DNA of 64,000 nt, taken from assembly GCA_921293015.1 (NCBI GenBank), contig OV121087.1, positions 11,730,501 through 11,794,500 on the forward strand. Reading direction: 5' to 3'. This document shows positions 1 to 14,057 of the stretch, one piece after another (within the stretch, counting starts at the first letter, position 1; every line of letters starts with the position of its first letter). This DNA is from Phorcus lineatus (lineage: Eukaryota; Mollusca; Gastropoda; Trochida; Trochidae). Both the position numbers and the translations under genes were made by a program. The notes under the pieces are model-generated. The model worked only from the letters and a program-made list of their open reading frames with translations. It had not been told where the DNA came from and made no database searches.

Positions 1-1832
1 TTTGGCCGAATAAAGTGGTCAAAATAGACCACTATTGACGTTACACATATTACACGAGGAAACTTATGTTGTTGTAAAATTTTATTTTTGTTGTACGATG
101 GGGTTCATCATTCAAGCGCTTACAGTGTATTGGACAAACTAAAATAAAACGTTTTCGTGGTCTATAGGTTACCAATTGTCTATTTCGATTCATAGACAAT
201 TGATGACTTTAACATATGACTGCCGTCGGAAAGTCGAATTCAATAAGTGAATTTAAAACACTAATTGTCAACAAGAGTTTTAAGAAATTATCTCAATGAG
301 ACTGAATTGTCAAAGGTTTTAGGTCATAAACCACACGATGTCACGAATTGTGTTATCGCGTCATTGGCGCAACACGTATATGATCCTCGTTTTACGTATC
401 TCGAGTAATAGTTCATATATAAAATATCTGCCATAAATTTACAAATGTTTACCTCATTTCGTGAGGTGAAAACGTTGAATATGTTCAAATGAACTTGATT
501 AGATTAACACAGTTTTACTCAAACTGAAATGAATAATCATAATCTTAGCACCAATAGCAGGTATGCAGAATAAAAAACGCTTCTAAGCCTCCCTTGTGAA
601 TGCAACCGATCTAGCTATATAGCCAGTGTCGATGGGTTTGTGTAATAATGAAATGATTTTTAAAAATAATTTATAATATTTTAAATATATAGAGTGATAA
701 AGCATATTTACTTTTTACATATAAACATTTTCCTTTTATGTGACAATGAAGCCTGTATGTATACCAGGAAAAAAGTAATAAAAAAATTAAATAAACATTT
801 TCAATATAAGCGAATACAAACATTGGTACAGACAAACTGAAGGAATGAATGAATGAATGACTATGAAGAAGAGATTTACAGTACGTAAATAATCAAATGA
901 TTTTACCTTGGTCAAAAGGTCAACTACTATACGACTTATTGTGACAATACCATTGAATTGAATTATTGTGATTATCATTTGTAACTTGAACTCTTCCATG
1001 GCATATTCTCACTAAATACAAACGACTTTAATGCCCAAATGTTACGTTTTATATACGTATTTCAATGAGCTTTTGGACATGAGGTCTTCTGCTGATAATC
1101 TCGTCACATGTAATTTGTCACGGTTATATAAACGACGATAACCATGTGATATACTAGCTTCCTGAAAATGCAGAACTTGACAAATAAAATATAACTCACA
1201 ATTATATGCGGAAAATAGTATTCGCCTGTCCATAATAAGAATTTGTTGTATTCTTGTATGACCTTCTCTATTACGTGAAGCACGTGACAGTGGCTCCAAC
1301 AAATGTTTTTGAACGAAACTTTTGGTAATTCATGGACACTTGACAAGGCAACTTGGAAAATGTAACAACCTGTAAATTTTATACATTTAAAGACCTTTGG
1401 ACTTGTGATGAAGAGAATTAAAGTACACAATATATTTATTCAATCTGAGTAAATTCGATTTGTCAAGAAATCAGATTAACGTCACTGCGTAAATTTGTAA
1501 TTCATATTTTTCATACTTTTATTCATAATTATAAGTAAACGTTTGCATTTTCAGTAGTATAACTAGTGTTTCAGTTCTTAAGTATACTGTCTAAATTGAA
1601 ACCAGAGGACATTTTACAGAAAAATGATAACATCTAGCGAAACAAATAACCCCTTGTATAAAGATGACACGACTTATTGAGGTTGATATGAGGAACAGAA
1701 ATCATAACTTGCTAACTGAGTTTTTGTGTAATTAGACGGCCTTGTCCTAATAACATATAAGATAAAACGTTCCAAATGACATTTGTTTTAAATAAGATTA
1801 ATAATGTAAATTGATAATCAAATGTGAATATA
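1..1832. other. no gene seen
   Basis: AT-rich sequence with only short frames (up to 108 codons on the minus strand) that resemble nothing recognised. A short GAAT repeat occurs at 844-858. Confidence 0.5.
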
Positions 1833-1834
1833 TA

Positions 1835-2899
1835 GGGCAAACTGACCGAGGTTCAGACAGTGTATCGATTTAAATATTTTGAAACTCTGCATTACAGAAA
1901 ATAATTTAAATAAGGTGAATATGAGCGAACCAAACTATGACAAATTCATATAATTTTTTTAATTTCTATCTTAAAATGCAGAATTGTTTGTAAATTATGC
2001 GAAAATAACGGTTTTTATTGCCAATATGAAATCGCCCGAGGTTCGGACAGTTCTGACCTAACTTCGGACAGTTGCACATAATCTTTTCGCATGTATCCGA
2101 AGCTTGAAGTATTTATCAAAATGATCTCAGACATTCCAAAACACGCAGTGAGGAGTTAACGTACAATAATAACAAGTTTTTTCGGATACATGAATTAATT
2201 TGTTATCTCTACAGAGCTTGCTTTCCGATGTTAAATTCTCCCAACACTGCCGCATACGTCGTTACAGAATTATGACGTCACAGTCACATTTGGAGGCATT
2301 CGACGCTAAGACGGGATAATCGCTAAACCGTATGTGCTAAAACTTAATCACTTTGTCAAATGTGTTAGTCGAATGTTAGTGCATGTTTCTAAAACTTTTG
2401 TTGGTTGAATTAAACCATTACAAGTCTGTATGTCTGAAAATATAAAAAGTGTCGGAACCATGGTCAAAACTGTCCGAAGCAAGGTCATTTTGACATATTA
2501 GCAATATCTCAACATTTACTAAGACTTTCATTTTAAATGTACCAATATTCAGCATAATTTAACTGATCGGTTGCTTCTCTTTGTTTATGAATACTTTTTA
2601 AGATATTTTGGCGCTTCCTATATTTCCCAACCAATGAGTGAACATTTATGTTGAAACAAATATTTGGCCAGTTTCTTCCATGGATCTATTATTTGTACAT
2701 CATAGTAAACACATCGATTATATATACTACCTATAATCAATTGTTTTTCTGATGAAATGAATAAAATATCATATTGAAAATTAATATTTCAAAACAAATG
2801 TATTGCCGACATTGCCCTTATTATTGCGTCAGTTCCAAGATAAAAGTGTCCGAAGTTCGGGCGACCCCGGGTGGTGTCCGATCCTCGGTCAGTTTGCCC
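1835..2899. mobile_element. TA-flanked non-autonomous DNA element (MITE-like, 1065 bp)
   Basis: Left end GGGCAAACTGACCGAGGTTC; right end, reverse strand, GGGCAAACTGACCGAGGATC. TA dinucleotides flank it at 1833-1834 and 2900-2901, as in Tc1/mariner-type insertions. There is no transposase frame. A short motif related to TTCGGACAGTT recurs inside on both strands (about 1853, 2040, 2060, 2468, 2848, 2874), possibly transposase-binding iterons. Confidence 0.8.
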
Positions 2900-2901
2900 T
2901 A

Positions 2902-3589
2902 GTGGTTTGCTTTTCAAACTAGGACCGCCTGTAACAGTTTTAGGTTACAATCAATAAAGGTTCATAAGTCTATTTAAGATAAGTATATTTCTTAAAAATA
3001 TGTATGCTATAACAGAATTCAGTACAAAGTTTATGAGGTCATATTGCTGATGACGTAACAATCTCATGTCATCAATGAGCTCATGAATTTGAATAATGAA
3101 CAGAGACTCTTGCGAATATTTATGTATAAGAATAATAAGTAGCCATGCCATTTTAATCAATATGGTCACGGAACTAGGCAGCAAAAGAAACGTTAAAAAT
3201 GTTCAAGAAAAATGTGATGGCAAAGGGAGTAATAAATTTTCAAATATGTTGACATGAATCAAATTTTAAGTTTACTTTTGATTTCATGAAGGAGCATTGG
3301 CTAGAACGAAATTGTCTGTAGGAACGTAAACCATATGCATAAGCAAGCTGTCACGATACTGTGAACGTACAAATAGGGTTCTTACAAACTGTGCGGTCAA
3401 TGACGTCACCGAAACTGATTATGTGTCCAGACCCTGTTAGGGCTGAGACTTACTTCCGGTCGTCACTAATGCCAGTTTGATTGAGAATTTAGAGTTATCC
3501 TTTCTTCTATGACCCGATTTGGTGCATTCTTACTTCCTCCTCACACTCTACTTTTTTACATGTGTTTTTTTTTGCAGTTATGATTTTCA
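2902..3589. other. no gene seen
   Basis: Between the 1065-bp TA-flanked element and array copy 1. Nothing recognised. Confidence 0.5.
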
Positions 3590-6500
3590 CTTTGCTGTTA
3601 ATTAAGGGTATGCTTCGATGTATACACTTGGTCATATTAATCACTTGATGTTGCATGAAAACACCCTTCTCTCCAAAATATTGGATTGATGTCAGTTCAA
3701 GATCGTACGCTTTCACGGCCACAGCATGACGCTCTCGTAATGTATTTACCGGTTCTTTACGTTTCTAAGACAGTTTCTGTTAAACATTGAAAAACAAAAA
3801 GACGGAACAAGTTAGACCAAAACATGGCAGTAAATCAATATGTCAGAAATCATTTGTTGTTTTGCATATCTTTGCTAGGATACATTTTTGCACTGAATGG
3901 TTTTTAACTTAACCTTGCTATAAACACTGGCTTGCCTTTTTAACATATGATTTGTAACAGAGTCTCCATAATCGAGTGTAGGTCAGATGACATTTGGATT
4001 CGTTCAAGTTAGATGTAAATGATCCTGTTTTATCTATGGTTGATCAATTGAACGTGCAGTCGTTACTCACAGATAAAATATCAACAATTGAAACATTTGA
4101 TAAATTATGAATGGCAAACTGACATTATCAATGGTGAAGTTCACGATAACTTACTTTAAAAGTGAAACCTATTTTTTACCGCAAAACTGCAAAGTGATAA
4201 AGTTTGCACACATTTATCTGCATATGTGAAAATCGATTACTTTAGAAAATTTCAAAAAGGTTAAAAAAATATACAAATTTCAAAAACAGTTAAAACACAG
4301 TAACAACACGAGTAACTCTACACAGCTCAGCAAGAAAAATAAAGCTTTCTAAATAGGTGGCAAGCCTGATAGCTAGATGACGTTTTTATTTGAAGTGTTG
4401 ATTTTCTGCCTTTTAGTAAAAAAATAGTTTAGAGGCTTATGATGTTACCCTTGGTAAGTGGCTTAATTGGAAAATGAGCCCCGTTCAAAAAGCAGTTGAT
4501 TGGGCACCTGCATTACAGGATGGTGATCTTGATGTGAACCAAGATCACATGAAAGGCGATAGGTTATATAACCACGGACTGTTCTGTACTCGTAATAAAT
4601 CGTTGCTTTGGGCATGCAATGTCCTCTATAGAACATCATTATTGGATTACTGCCTATATAAATACTGCATTTTTTTTAGGAATGATGGATGAATCTAAAC
4701 ATAATACTGTCTCTGATTGTGGCAGATGTTTTCTTTTTAAATTCATAATCAAGGATGAGTAATAACTCATGGTGTGTGAAAACTTATCAATCTCGAATCT
4801 TTAAGAACTGCTGATTGTGTGGTATTGTTTCATTACAAGTTCATGACTTTTACAATATCTATCAAGATGTAAAAGCAGATTCCTAAACACTGTCTGAAGT
4901 CAGTATTACAGAGACACAAAGAGAAGGCAAATCAGTAGGACCACTTAATAAAAGATAAGATGTGAACAATGTTACGACGTCCATAAAATCTGCAACAGGT
5001 TTCATGATAAGAAGCAACCCTGCGCTTTACAAAAATATCTTAATTAATTGTGCTTGAATTTTGTTTTGAATAGTTTTTTCTAAGTGAATACATTTTGAAT
5101 TGAAAGTGCTAACATAGTTATCATGCACAACGATGAAGTGTTATTCCCCATCTGAGCTTAATGAGTCTAGAACCACATTTTGTTGCACCTTTACTAAATT
5201 ACACAATTATGAATGAAACGTATGAAGTTAAAGGATAAATTTGTCTTTAGTTCGCATACTCTGAATCTGTTTACTAAAACAATGTCACACAACGATCTCA
5301 TTCTGTGTTGAAGTGAAACGGGTAATCAATCTGAATAAGCAGATCAAAGGAATACCGCTTGCATAAACTTAAGCATAAACATATAACTATAATGGAGGTA
5401 GGTATTTTATAACAAAATACACAGTGACCATTTATTACCATAATCAGTTTTGAAATCATATAGCGAGAAGGAGCTATGTAAATGTGTTCAAACATTCCCT
5501 CACATGCTTCCGTGTTTAACGTCGTCCAGAAAGTAAAACAGTTGCACAGAATGTTTTCGTTTCCCATCCGAAGTTTAAGGTTACTTTTATTATGGTCAAG
5601 TTTGCTGAAGGTTGATTCCTCTAACACATACTGCAAAAACATTGCTACTTAAACAGTTGCGTAAAAAAACTTTATCGACGTATTTGACCTGCGTTTGAGT
5701 GACAGGGTTATGTGCACAAGTAACCCCCGTTTCTCAAACAAAGGTCAAACACAGTTTGTTGAACTTCAATAGACAAACAGCAAGCCAACTTTACACTTGG
5801 TTCAATGTAAACACTCTCATACCGTTCTTCAATGCTTATTCTATTAAAAAATCTCATTTGCTAGCCTTTTCTTTTGAGATTTGAGATTTATCTTCCATTC
5901 AGAAACAATCGCTTTTAATTCAAATAGCGTCTATTGTATTTTTAAAAGAAAATGTTTGAATAAAAAAAAGCCTGCAACAAATCAAGCTTTAAGGAAGTCA
6001 TTATCATGTATACCCAATTTCCATTGATGATTATGTTGATATATTTGCAATTTATTACAGAATGCCAATAGATCATAATCGATATGATTATGACATGTTA
6101 TCATCAACTTCTACAGTTAAACGTTAAGGATATTTATAGATCTATATGTTTGTAAATTCTGTTTGTAATATCAACACATCTTATTCAACTGAATAATATC
6201 AATATGTCCAACATTTCAACATTTAGACTTGAACCCAGAGGTATGTAAGCACACATGTAAAACAAAACCGTATTTTTCAAAGTTTGGGTTGCTAATTTGT
6301 TTAAGGAACAATTGTTGGGATAGATATGTTGGAAATGCTGTTCAAATCTTAAGCAGCACGTTACCAATAGTAACAGTAACAATATTGGTTAAAGTTTTTA
6401 TTTTTGATGGAAATTACTTGTCTGCCAGTGTCTTAACCAAATTTTGAAAAAAAACCCATCTATACAGAGGAAGAGGAAGAGCAAGATTTTGGGTAGGCAA

Positions 6501-8830
6501 TGTTGGATTATATTACTAGTGTATATGAATAAGTTTGTATTCTCAACATTGTATAAGGCTGTTAGAAATTCCCGAACGCATGAAAAAGTTTTTTTCGACA
6601 ACATTTTGGAATGAATTCCCAAGTAAAGTGAGTTGATATAAATTTAAACCAGTTAATGTAATAATTTGGCGCGTATGAAGGTTAAATGACACTTTCTAAA
6701 CTATAATTAACTTTGTGAGATGAAAGCAATAGTATAACGCTCTTCAAATAACTGATAAATATGTGCACAGTAAGTTTTCAAAAATAGCTAAATAATTTGA
6801 ATAAAAACGCTAATAAAATTTCAAGTTTTCATAGAGCAAACTGTATGAATTATTCACGCTGATTAATAGTATATAAGAGTTAGAAACATAACCCATGTTG
6901 CGTCAAAAATCTAATCAGCCATTTAATTTGGTCGCATGTGGTACAGCAGACATTGTCGCTCATAATATTTTGTGCCTTGAATCACTTACGATACTGTAAA
7001 TACTGAATGTATCGGAAAACTCGATATGGAAAAGAGTGAATTTATTAATCATATTCTGCATCAAATATGATGTACCGGATAACATTCAGCTTTGCATCTT
7101 GTAGTCAGTGATCAATAAATCCTGTCAAATAATCTACTGACTTTGATACATGTTATGTTTTTTTGAATATGATTAAGCACTTCACTTATCTTGGTTGGAA
7201 AATGTCTGGTTTTTTTTTACATCTTCTAATGTTACAATATCAAATATTGAAGTGACTGAAATTTAATTTGGTTGATGATATTGGTTGATGAGCTTATACA
7301 ATTAAATCCCAGATTCATCTCTAACTCATTGAATTATTTTTCTGACATCAGACATGCTTTTCCATAGTTCACCCCTTTGTTGAACCTTGTATTAAAGTGC
7401 AATTGAAATGAAGGTAGATTGATAAATAATTCTATCATATTTAATATTACATGTATCTTCATGTCTATTTTCAATCATATTTCACGTTGGCATTAACGCA
7501 GTCAGTATGTCTAGTGTATAAATGTGGTGATTTAGATTTGAAATAATGAACATAATCCAATATAGTGCAATACTTGATGACGAAAGTACAGACAAGTTCC
7601 ATAATATAAATATGAAATAAGATAAGTGCTTCACTAAAAACAACATGCAACTTTCAAGGCATACACTTCAGTGTTATGTTCAAACATGAAGACTTATATG
7701 AGCAATTGATTTTTATACGGCAACAACCTCACCTTCATAACGTGCATCCAGACAAGATAGTATTACCTTTTACGAGTGTGGTGTTTAACATAAAAGTGAA
7801 ATACAAATGTATCAAACTGATATTTTTGCAAAGTGTTCATTTACCAAATTTTATGTTATGTTAAAAATTAACTTTGTGTTCAGAATCTCTCAGTGTTGTC
7901 ACAACCCTCTCCATTCCATCAATATTTTGATACATATGTGAACTTTTTATTTATGTAAAATGAAAATAATCATATCTAATATAGCAGATATCTTCATGTA
8001 CATTATCAATCATATTTCACGTTGACATTATCGCTATTAATGTGTCTTGTAAACTTGGCAAATGTTAAATGGTAAAGATAATCAACATCATCTGTTTTAT
8101 TTCAACACGTGCTGAAAAACAAGACAAATTTCCTTATATGGATACGAATAAATCAAATATTTGAATGAGAGTGTCAGAATATTCAAATTGAATGACTCAT
8201 TTCTAGTTAATTTACATCGCCTATGGCGTATAAAATGTGTTTTTGATGATTTGCTGTAATGAAAATATGAAGACAAAGTGAGCATTGAGAAAGATAGATT
8301 TCAAAACGGGAAGTCCTTCTTCAAAAGATAAAAATATCCTCCTCATTACCTTTAACTATATATAATTTTGGTACATGAATGTTTACTTTTCTATTTTCAT
8401 AAAATCCTTTTCCATACCATTTATATATTACAAAAAATCATCCTTTTTTTGAAAACGGGAAATACATAGCTGAAAATGGTCATTTGTGTTCCTGTTAACC
8501 TTCATATTAATAATCAAACAATTTGTCATGGAAACCGCAAAGAAATGACAGACAGAACGGTTAATACTTTATGCATGATGTTGGTCACAATACGTTGGTC
8601 ATCATTAGCTTTCCCGACCACTCTGGTATCAACAGTGACACCCATTTCCAATTATGCTTCAAATTTGGAACACATGGCGTCTGAAATTCTGTGTAGTGAT
8701 TCAACTTGACAATAATTTGACAGCATAAATGTTTCTGTCAAATGCAGATGATGCGTATGTATGCGTATATCTATTTACTGGACTGCCAAATGTTTACTTA
8801 AACTTTGATATAAACGTTTATCAGACAACA
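3590..8830 (+). repeat. large array unit, copy 1 (about 5.2 kb)
   Basis: This is the most complete copy. Landmarks in order: TTTATCTATGGTTGATCAAT block (4028), GGGCACCTGCATTACAGG/GGGCATGCAATGTCC block (4500-4640), TTCATTACAAGTTCATGACT block (4830), CCCCATCTGAGCTTAATGAG block (5148), 45-bp hairpin (5694-5738), TTACAGAATGCCAATAG block (6055), a block at 7970-8095, and TTGGAACACATGGCGTCTGA block (8665). No convincing gene is seen; the short frames inside are not conserved as codons between copies. Limits are approximate. Confidence 0.7.
5694..5738. repeat. 45-bp imperfect hairpin, array copy 1
   Basis: Outer arms TTTGAG/CTCAAA, inner arms GGGTTA/TAACCC, centre TGTGCACA. Same length and position in all five array copies. 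Confidence 0.7.
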
Positions 8831-9234
8831 GTTATCAACATTTTTATTTGATTTACGCGAATTAAAAACAGTCATTTATCAAAATATGGGCTAAAGCTCA
8901 ATGTCAAAAAAAGGTTTTTTTTATTATATGAACAATGTTGTTTTTCTACACAAAAAAAAAAAATTTCAAGCAAACAATGCCACGAAAGAAGGCATTGATG
9001 GAAAATTGAGTAGTTAACTGTTGAGATGAATAAACAAAATATTTCACACTGGGGCATGGTTAGGTAAGGTAGACCACGTACACTAAATTTGGAAAGGCGC
9101 CTCAATGACCTTAGTAGGTTCACCTACAGTATTTTGTTCTGAAAATCATCTATCCACATATGAATGGCCTCTGGTAAGATAGAGAGTAGCAGCGGTTCAT
9201 TTGACGACAATAGTACACAGTTTAGCAACCTTTA

Positions 9235-10411
9235 AGATGGGATATCAAATAGTTTTGAGCCTTGCATTTTTATTATAGTCGGACAGTGCAATGCATGTTA
9301 TCCGGTACACATTGATATATTGGCTATTGCTTGAATTTACAATTACGTAGCTGACTGCAACTGTCGAGACAAAACATTGTGATTACAAGAACTTTTCCAA
9401 AGGAAAGTGTCCAAATGGAGAAAACTGAGTATAGAGCAGTGATGAAGTTTCTGGTGATAGAGGGTCAATATGCTGAACAGGCTGAAGAGCGATTGACTAC
9501 GATTCATGGTGTGGATTGTCCCACTATTGCAATTATCAAACGCTGGGTGAAAGAATTTCAATGCGACAGAGAGAGCGGGGAAGAAGATCCCTAGTCAGGG
9601 AGACCATCAACCACTAAAAACTAATTCTAAAAAAATTAGTTCTGTGCGTCGAAATACTCTCCATGAGTAGAAGAAGCAACAATGTAACAACAGGCTTGAC
9701 ATATGGATCCATACATAGCAGCATACTTCGTGACAAACTCATGTCCAAGGTATGTGCAAGATGGGTTCCAAAGATGCTTTCTGATTAAGTGAAGCTCTTC
9801 AGGGTGAACATCAGAAGTTTGCTTTATCATTATGATCCGGAAAGCAAACAGTAATCAATGGAATTAAAAATGCCAATTCTCCAAGAACCAAGAAGTTCAA
9901 AGCTGAAAGATCCACCAATAAGGTTGTGGCAACCATGTTCTGGGACAGCAAAGGAGTGATTCACATTTACTGCCTGCACCTTGGAAGAACAATGAATGGG
10001 GAATGTTATGACAATCTTCTGAAGGTGCGCCATTCATTACAAACGCTGCGGGAAAATGCATAGTGGAATCCTCCTTCACCAGGATAATGCGTCAGTCAAC
10101 ACCAGTCGATTTGCAATGGAAGCGATGCACGAGTGTGGCTATGAACTCCTTCCTAACCAACAGTAATTCTCCATATCTGTCTCCTAGTTATTTCTATTTC
10201 TTTTTTCTTAAACTGAAAAACATTTTCGTGTTACTGTAAAGACCTTTCAGAGGACCAAGATTTAGAATTCTACCGTTCGGTTATCAGTGCCTGGCAAACT
10301 CGATGGAACAAATGTGTATAATTGGAAGGGGACTATCTTGAAAAAATAAAGCAGTTTGAAAAAAGTTTCGCTCTTTCTGTGTAAGGTTCAAAACGTTTTG
10401 ATATCCCGTCG
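9235..10411 (+). mobile_element. mariner element with terminal inverted repeats
   Basis: The two 29-bp ends (9235-9263 and 10383-10411) are inverted repeats sharing GGGATATCAAA and GTTTTGA and agreeing at most positions. TA dinucleotides flank the element at 9233-9234 and 10412-10413. At 1177 bp it is slightly shorter than typical mariners of about 1.3 kb. It holds a decayed transposase and lies between copies 1 and 2 of the large repeat array. Confidence 0.85.
9415..10384 (+). pseudogene. mariner transposase, decayed
   Basis: The frame opens with MEKTEYRAVMKFL and continues to a helix-turn-helix region (IIKRWVKEFQ), then meets a stop at about 9592. Farther on, in shifting frames, are mariner hallmarks: FWDSKGVIHI (first catalytic Asp), HQDNAS followed by GYELLP (second Asp), and SPYLSPSYFYFF where the family has SPDLAPSDYFLF. 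The third Asp of the DD34D triad is therefore gone. It ends with GDYLEKIKQF near 10350. Several stops and frameshifts make it inactive. Confidence 0.85.
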
Positions 10412-10499
10412 TAAGACAGTGAAGTCAAAGGTTATGTAATCATTTGTTCTGTGACCTTATTCAGTGTATTGGTACTCTCACAATCTGTATACATTAACT

Positions 10500-12770
10500 T
10501 TTTTGGCATTGTTTAGTTTGTTATGCTTTTAATGCATATACTTGGTACATAATGACCCTCGTGGTTGCACGAAATCAGGATTCTACCAAAACATTTTCAA
10601 AATGTATGCTTTCCAAGCCAGAAGACAACACATCTATGAAGGTTTAGGTTAATTTATCTCAAAAATTAAAAAAAGAAACACATACAAAGCATACATAAAC
10701 ATGGAGCTTAGGACAGTTACGCAGTTTGCACCGTTTTGGCTAATCTAAATCAGTCTGTTTTATCTAATGTTTATCAGCACATTAGTAAATTGAACGTTCA
10801 AACAGATTAAATATAACCATTTATTGATAAATCTTAAAAAGAGAAACCCTTGATAAACAATGAACGGTAAGGAGACATTATCAGTGGTTAAATTGATGAT
10901 TACATATCTTTATTTTTAAAAAGGAACAACCTTGTAAAGTGAAATACTTTGCGTATGTATATTTCCTTTTATAAATGTTAGATATATAAGTGCAAAAGAC
11001 GAAAATGACACATCACGCAATTGATATGTAACTATAATCATGAAAAAAAACCCAAACAGTTCAGTTGTATATTTAATCACTCTCGAACATAACCATGATA
11101 AACTTTAGAAGTAAAATTGTTATCATGATCAACAATAAAGTGTTGTCATTCCCCATCTGAAATGTTGAATCTAGAGCCACATTTTGTTACACCGTTACCT
11201 AATAACACAATTATTAATAAAAAAAATAGTTAAATTTGTCTTTGTGTAACTTATTATGTGGTTGTTAACTACAAAAATGTCACACAAAGATCTCTTTCTG
11301 TGTTGAAGTAAAAAAGGAAATCAATCAACATAAAAGAAATATACAATGAAGATATAAGGAACAATGTTTGCATAGACATAGGTATTGCCGTACTGGAGGT
11401 AGACATTTTATAACAAATGCGCATTGACCACTTATTACCACAATGAGTTCTAAAATGATATAAAGAATAATAGCTATTTAAAGTTACGGGAGTTCAAATA
11501 ATCCCACATATTGCTGCCGCGTTGTAAATCTTCTAGAAATTTAAGGTTACTTTTGACATGGTCAAATTTGCAGAAGGTTGATTCCTCTAACAAGTATTAC
11601 AAAAACGTAAACAGTTGCGTAAAAGATCTTATTGACGTGTTTGCCCTGCGTTTGAGTGACAGGGTTATGTGCACAAGTAACCCCTGTTTCTCAAAGACGG
11701 GTCAAACGCAACCAGATGAATTTCAATAGACAAACAGCAAGTCAGCTTTACAATTGGTTCAATGTATGTACTTCTATATATTTCTCCATTGCTTATTCTT
11801 TTGAAGTATCTCTTTTGCGAGCTTTTTCCTTTATGATCTGAGGTTTAAAAACTCTTCGGAAACAATTATGTATATCTCAAATATTGTGTATTGGTTTTTT
11901 TAAAAAAGAAATTGATTAAGAATTAAACATGGTAACAAATTAGGATGTAAATAATATTTTTACAGATTTTGCTTTCAATGTTTATGTTGATGTTTGTACA
12001 CTTTCATTACAGAATGCTAATAAAACTCAATTGATTTCATTGTAAGATGACATTACCTTTACAATCTATTATAAAATTTATTAACATCTAGAAAACCTCT
12101 TATGATATTAATATATTTCTCTGATCGTCCATTTCTATATGAAAGATCAATCAACTTAGAAATATCAACTGTTCAACATTTCAAGGGAATAGAATGCAGA
12201 AAATAAAACAGATATTTAAAAATTATCAATTTCGCATTGTATTAAAATATCCCAATCACACACAATCAAAGGGGCGACAATGTTTGCTATGTATATCTGA
12301 CAAAGGTTTACTTATAACTATTTGGAAATGACTTCAACTTTGAATCATTCAGATATAATTTGTAAACATATACATGTGCCCTTTTGTATTTTTAATGCAT
12401 ACCTTTTTACAAAGCAGTGTAGACCTAATGCTTTATCGTTTTTGAAAAGAGAAAGGCAAAGCTAAAAGGATAACATATGTTCCTTTTTACCTTCACAACA
12501 AAAACAAACAATTTGTTCTTGACGATGCAAACGTCATTAATATATAACAAAACGGTTGTCATATTTTATGCATGATGTCGGTTACAATGGTTATTAATAG
12601 CCTTCCTTAACATTCCGGTGTCATCCTTTTCTACTTAGGCCTCAAATTTGGAACACATGGCGTCTGTAATTTTATGTTTTGATCCACCTTGACAATAATT
12701 CGACAGCATACATATTACTGCCAAATAAAGATCTTCCGTTTATATGCTCTTTAAATATTTACTAGACTGG
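10500..12770 (+). repeat. large array unit, copy 2 (shortened)
   Basis: Landmarks shared with copy 1: the start block at about 10520-10620, TTTATCTAATG block (10760), CCCCATCTGAAATG block (11150), hairpin (11651-11695), TTACAGAATGCTAATAA block (12007) and TTGGAACACATGGCGTCTG block (12648). The blocks matching 4460-4900 and 6.2-8.4 kb of copy 1 are missing, so two internal segments have been lost here or gained elsewhere. Confidence 0.65.
11651..11695. repeat. 45-bp imperfect hairpin, array copy 2
   Basis: Outer arms TTTGAG/CTCAAA, inner arms GGGTTA/TAACCC, centre TGTGCACA: nearly identical to copy 1. Confidence 0.7.
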
Positions 12771-13202
12771 ACCTCTCAAACTCTATTGCAGTACATTTTG
12801 GTGCCAATGATGGGTATGCTTACTTCATACAGTTGGTTCCTAATTAACCCTTGTTGAAACACGAAATCAGGACTCCTTCAAATTGTACGTCTTCCTAGCC
12901 AAAACACAACACATAATTCATATAGATTTTCTTAACGTGTAAGTCAGTTTCTTACAGCTATGAGTTATCATTGTTCGTTTTATCTCGGTCTATCCTTAAT
13001 TCAGTAAATGAAAGTGCACATAAATGGAACTTGAACATTTAGTAATAAATTTGGGAACATTTGATAAATGATGGACGGCATGATGACATTACCCATGGTT
13101 GAATTGACAATACTGCCCTATTAAAGTAAAACCTATTTTTGAGTATTAATAAAACGAGTACATTTACTTTCATGTTTCATATAATAGATAACTGTTGAAA
13201 AT

Positions 13203-13269
13203 TTCTTCAAAGAAAGAAATGACACATCAAGAAAATGTCTTCAAAGAAATAAATGACACATCAAGAAAA
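13203..13269 (+). repeat. short tandem duplication (about 35 bp, two units)
   Basis: TCTTCAAAGAAA followed by AATGACACATCAAGAAAAT occurs twice in succession inside array copy 3. The other copies have one unit. Confidence 0.75.
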
Positions 13270-14012
13270 TAATACGTATATATGATCATAAATAACTCAA
13301 TTAACTTCTATTAATGAAATTCAACAAGATAATAGCACAGCTTGCTTAATTACATACAACAGATAGTTCGAACTGTCGACATCGTGTCACTTATTTAAAC
13401 ATTAATATAAAGGATTATGTTGTCATAACATTGAGCATTAATTCTGCTTTACTGCACTATTACGGACTGCATAGCAAAGAATGGTAGATTAAAATGCAGT
13501 AAATGCACATATAGTGTCAGATATCTTATATATTCATAGAATAATTAATAAGTTCTGCTACGAGACAGCTTATCAGTCTCGAGTCGTATTCAACAGCTAC
13601 ATTGAATGGTCTTAATTCAAAAGTGCCAATCAGTCGAACATAAAGGATCAGATGTGAGATGCCAATAAAACATCTTGCATTGTGGTGTTTGAATGAATTT
13701 AAGATACAATGATGTAAGTAAAATTTCACAACAATATTCACAATGAAAACTTCTTAATTAAACGAGTTCTACAATTATGAAAATATAAAGAGCTTTTTGA
13801 AGCTACATCACAGGAGTCTAAACCTTCCCTCACATTGCTTCCGTGTTTAAGGTTTCCAAAGTAAAGCTTTTGCAAAAAGTGTTTTAAAAATGTTCTATCT
13901 AAGCGAAGTTTAAGTTTACTTTCGGCACTGTCACTTTTGCAAAGGTTGACTCCTTTGACACATGTTGCAAAAACAGATGCGTAAAATATCTTGTTCACGT
14001 GCTTGTCCTGCT

Positions 14013-14057
14013 TTTGAGTGACAGGGTTATGTGCATATGTAAACCCCGTTTCTCAAA
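14013..14057. repeat. 45-bp imperfect hairpin, array copy 3
   Basis: Outer arms TTTGAG/CTCAAA intact; inner arm now GTAAACCC and centre TGTGCATATG. Confidence 0.65.

Noticed and set aside
4474..4692. 72-codon plus-strand frame
   Set aside because: It lies in an array landmark; the matching parts of copies 4 and 5 have stops and frameshifts.
5699..5884. Short open frame starting MTGLCAQVTPVSQ, also seen at 11656-11841
   Set aside because: It falls on the 45-bp hairpin of the array. The frame is not kept in copies 3-5, where stops and non-codon indels occur, so sharing reflects DNA duplication.
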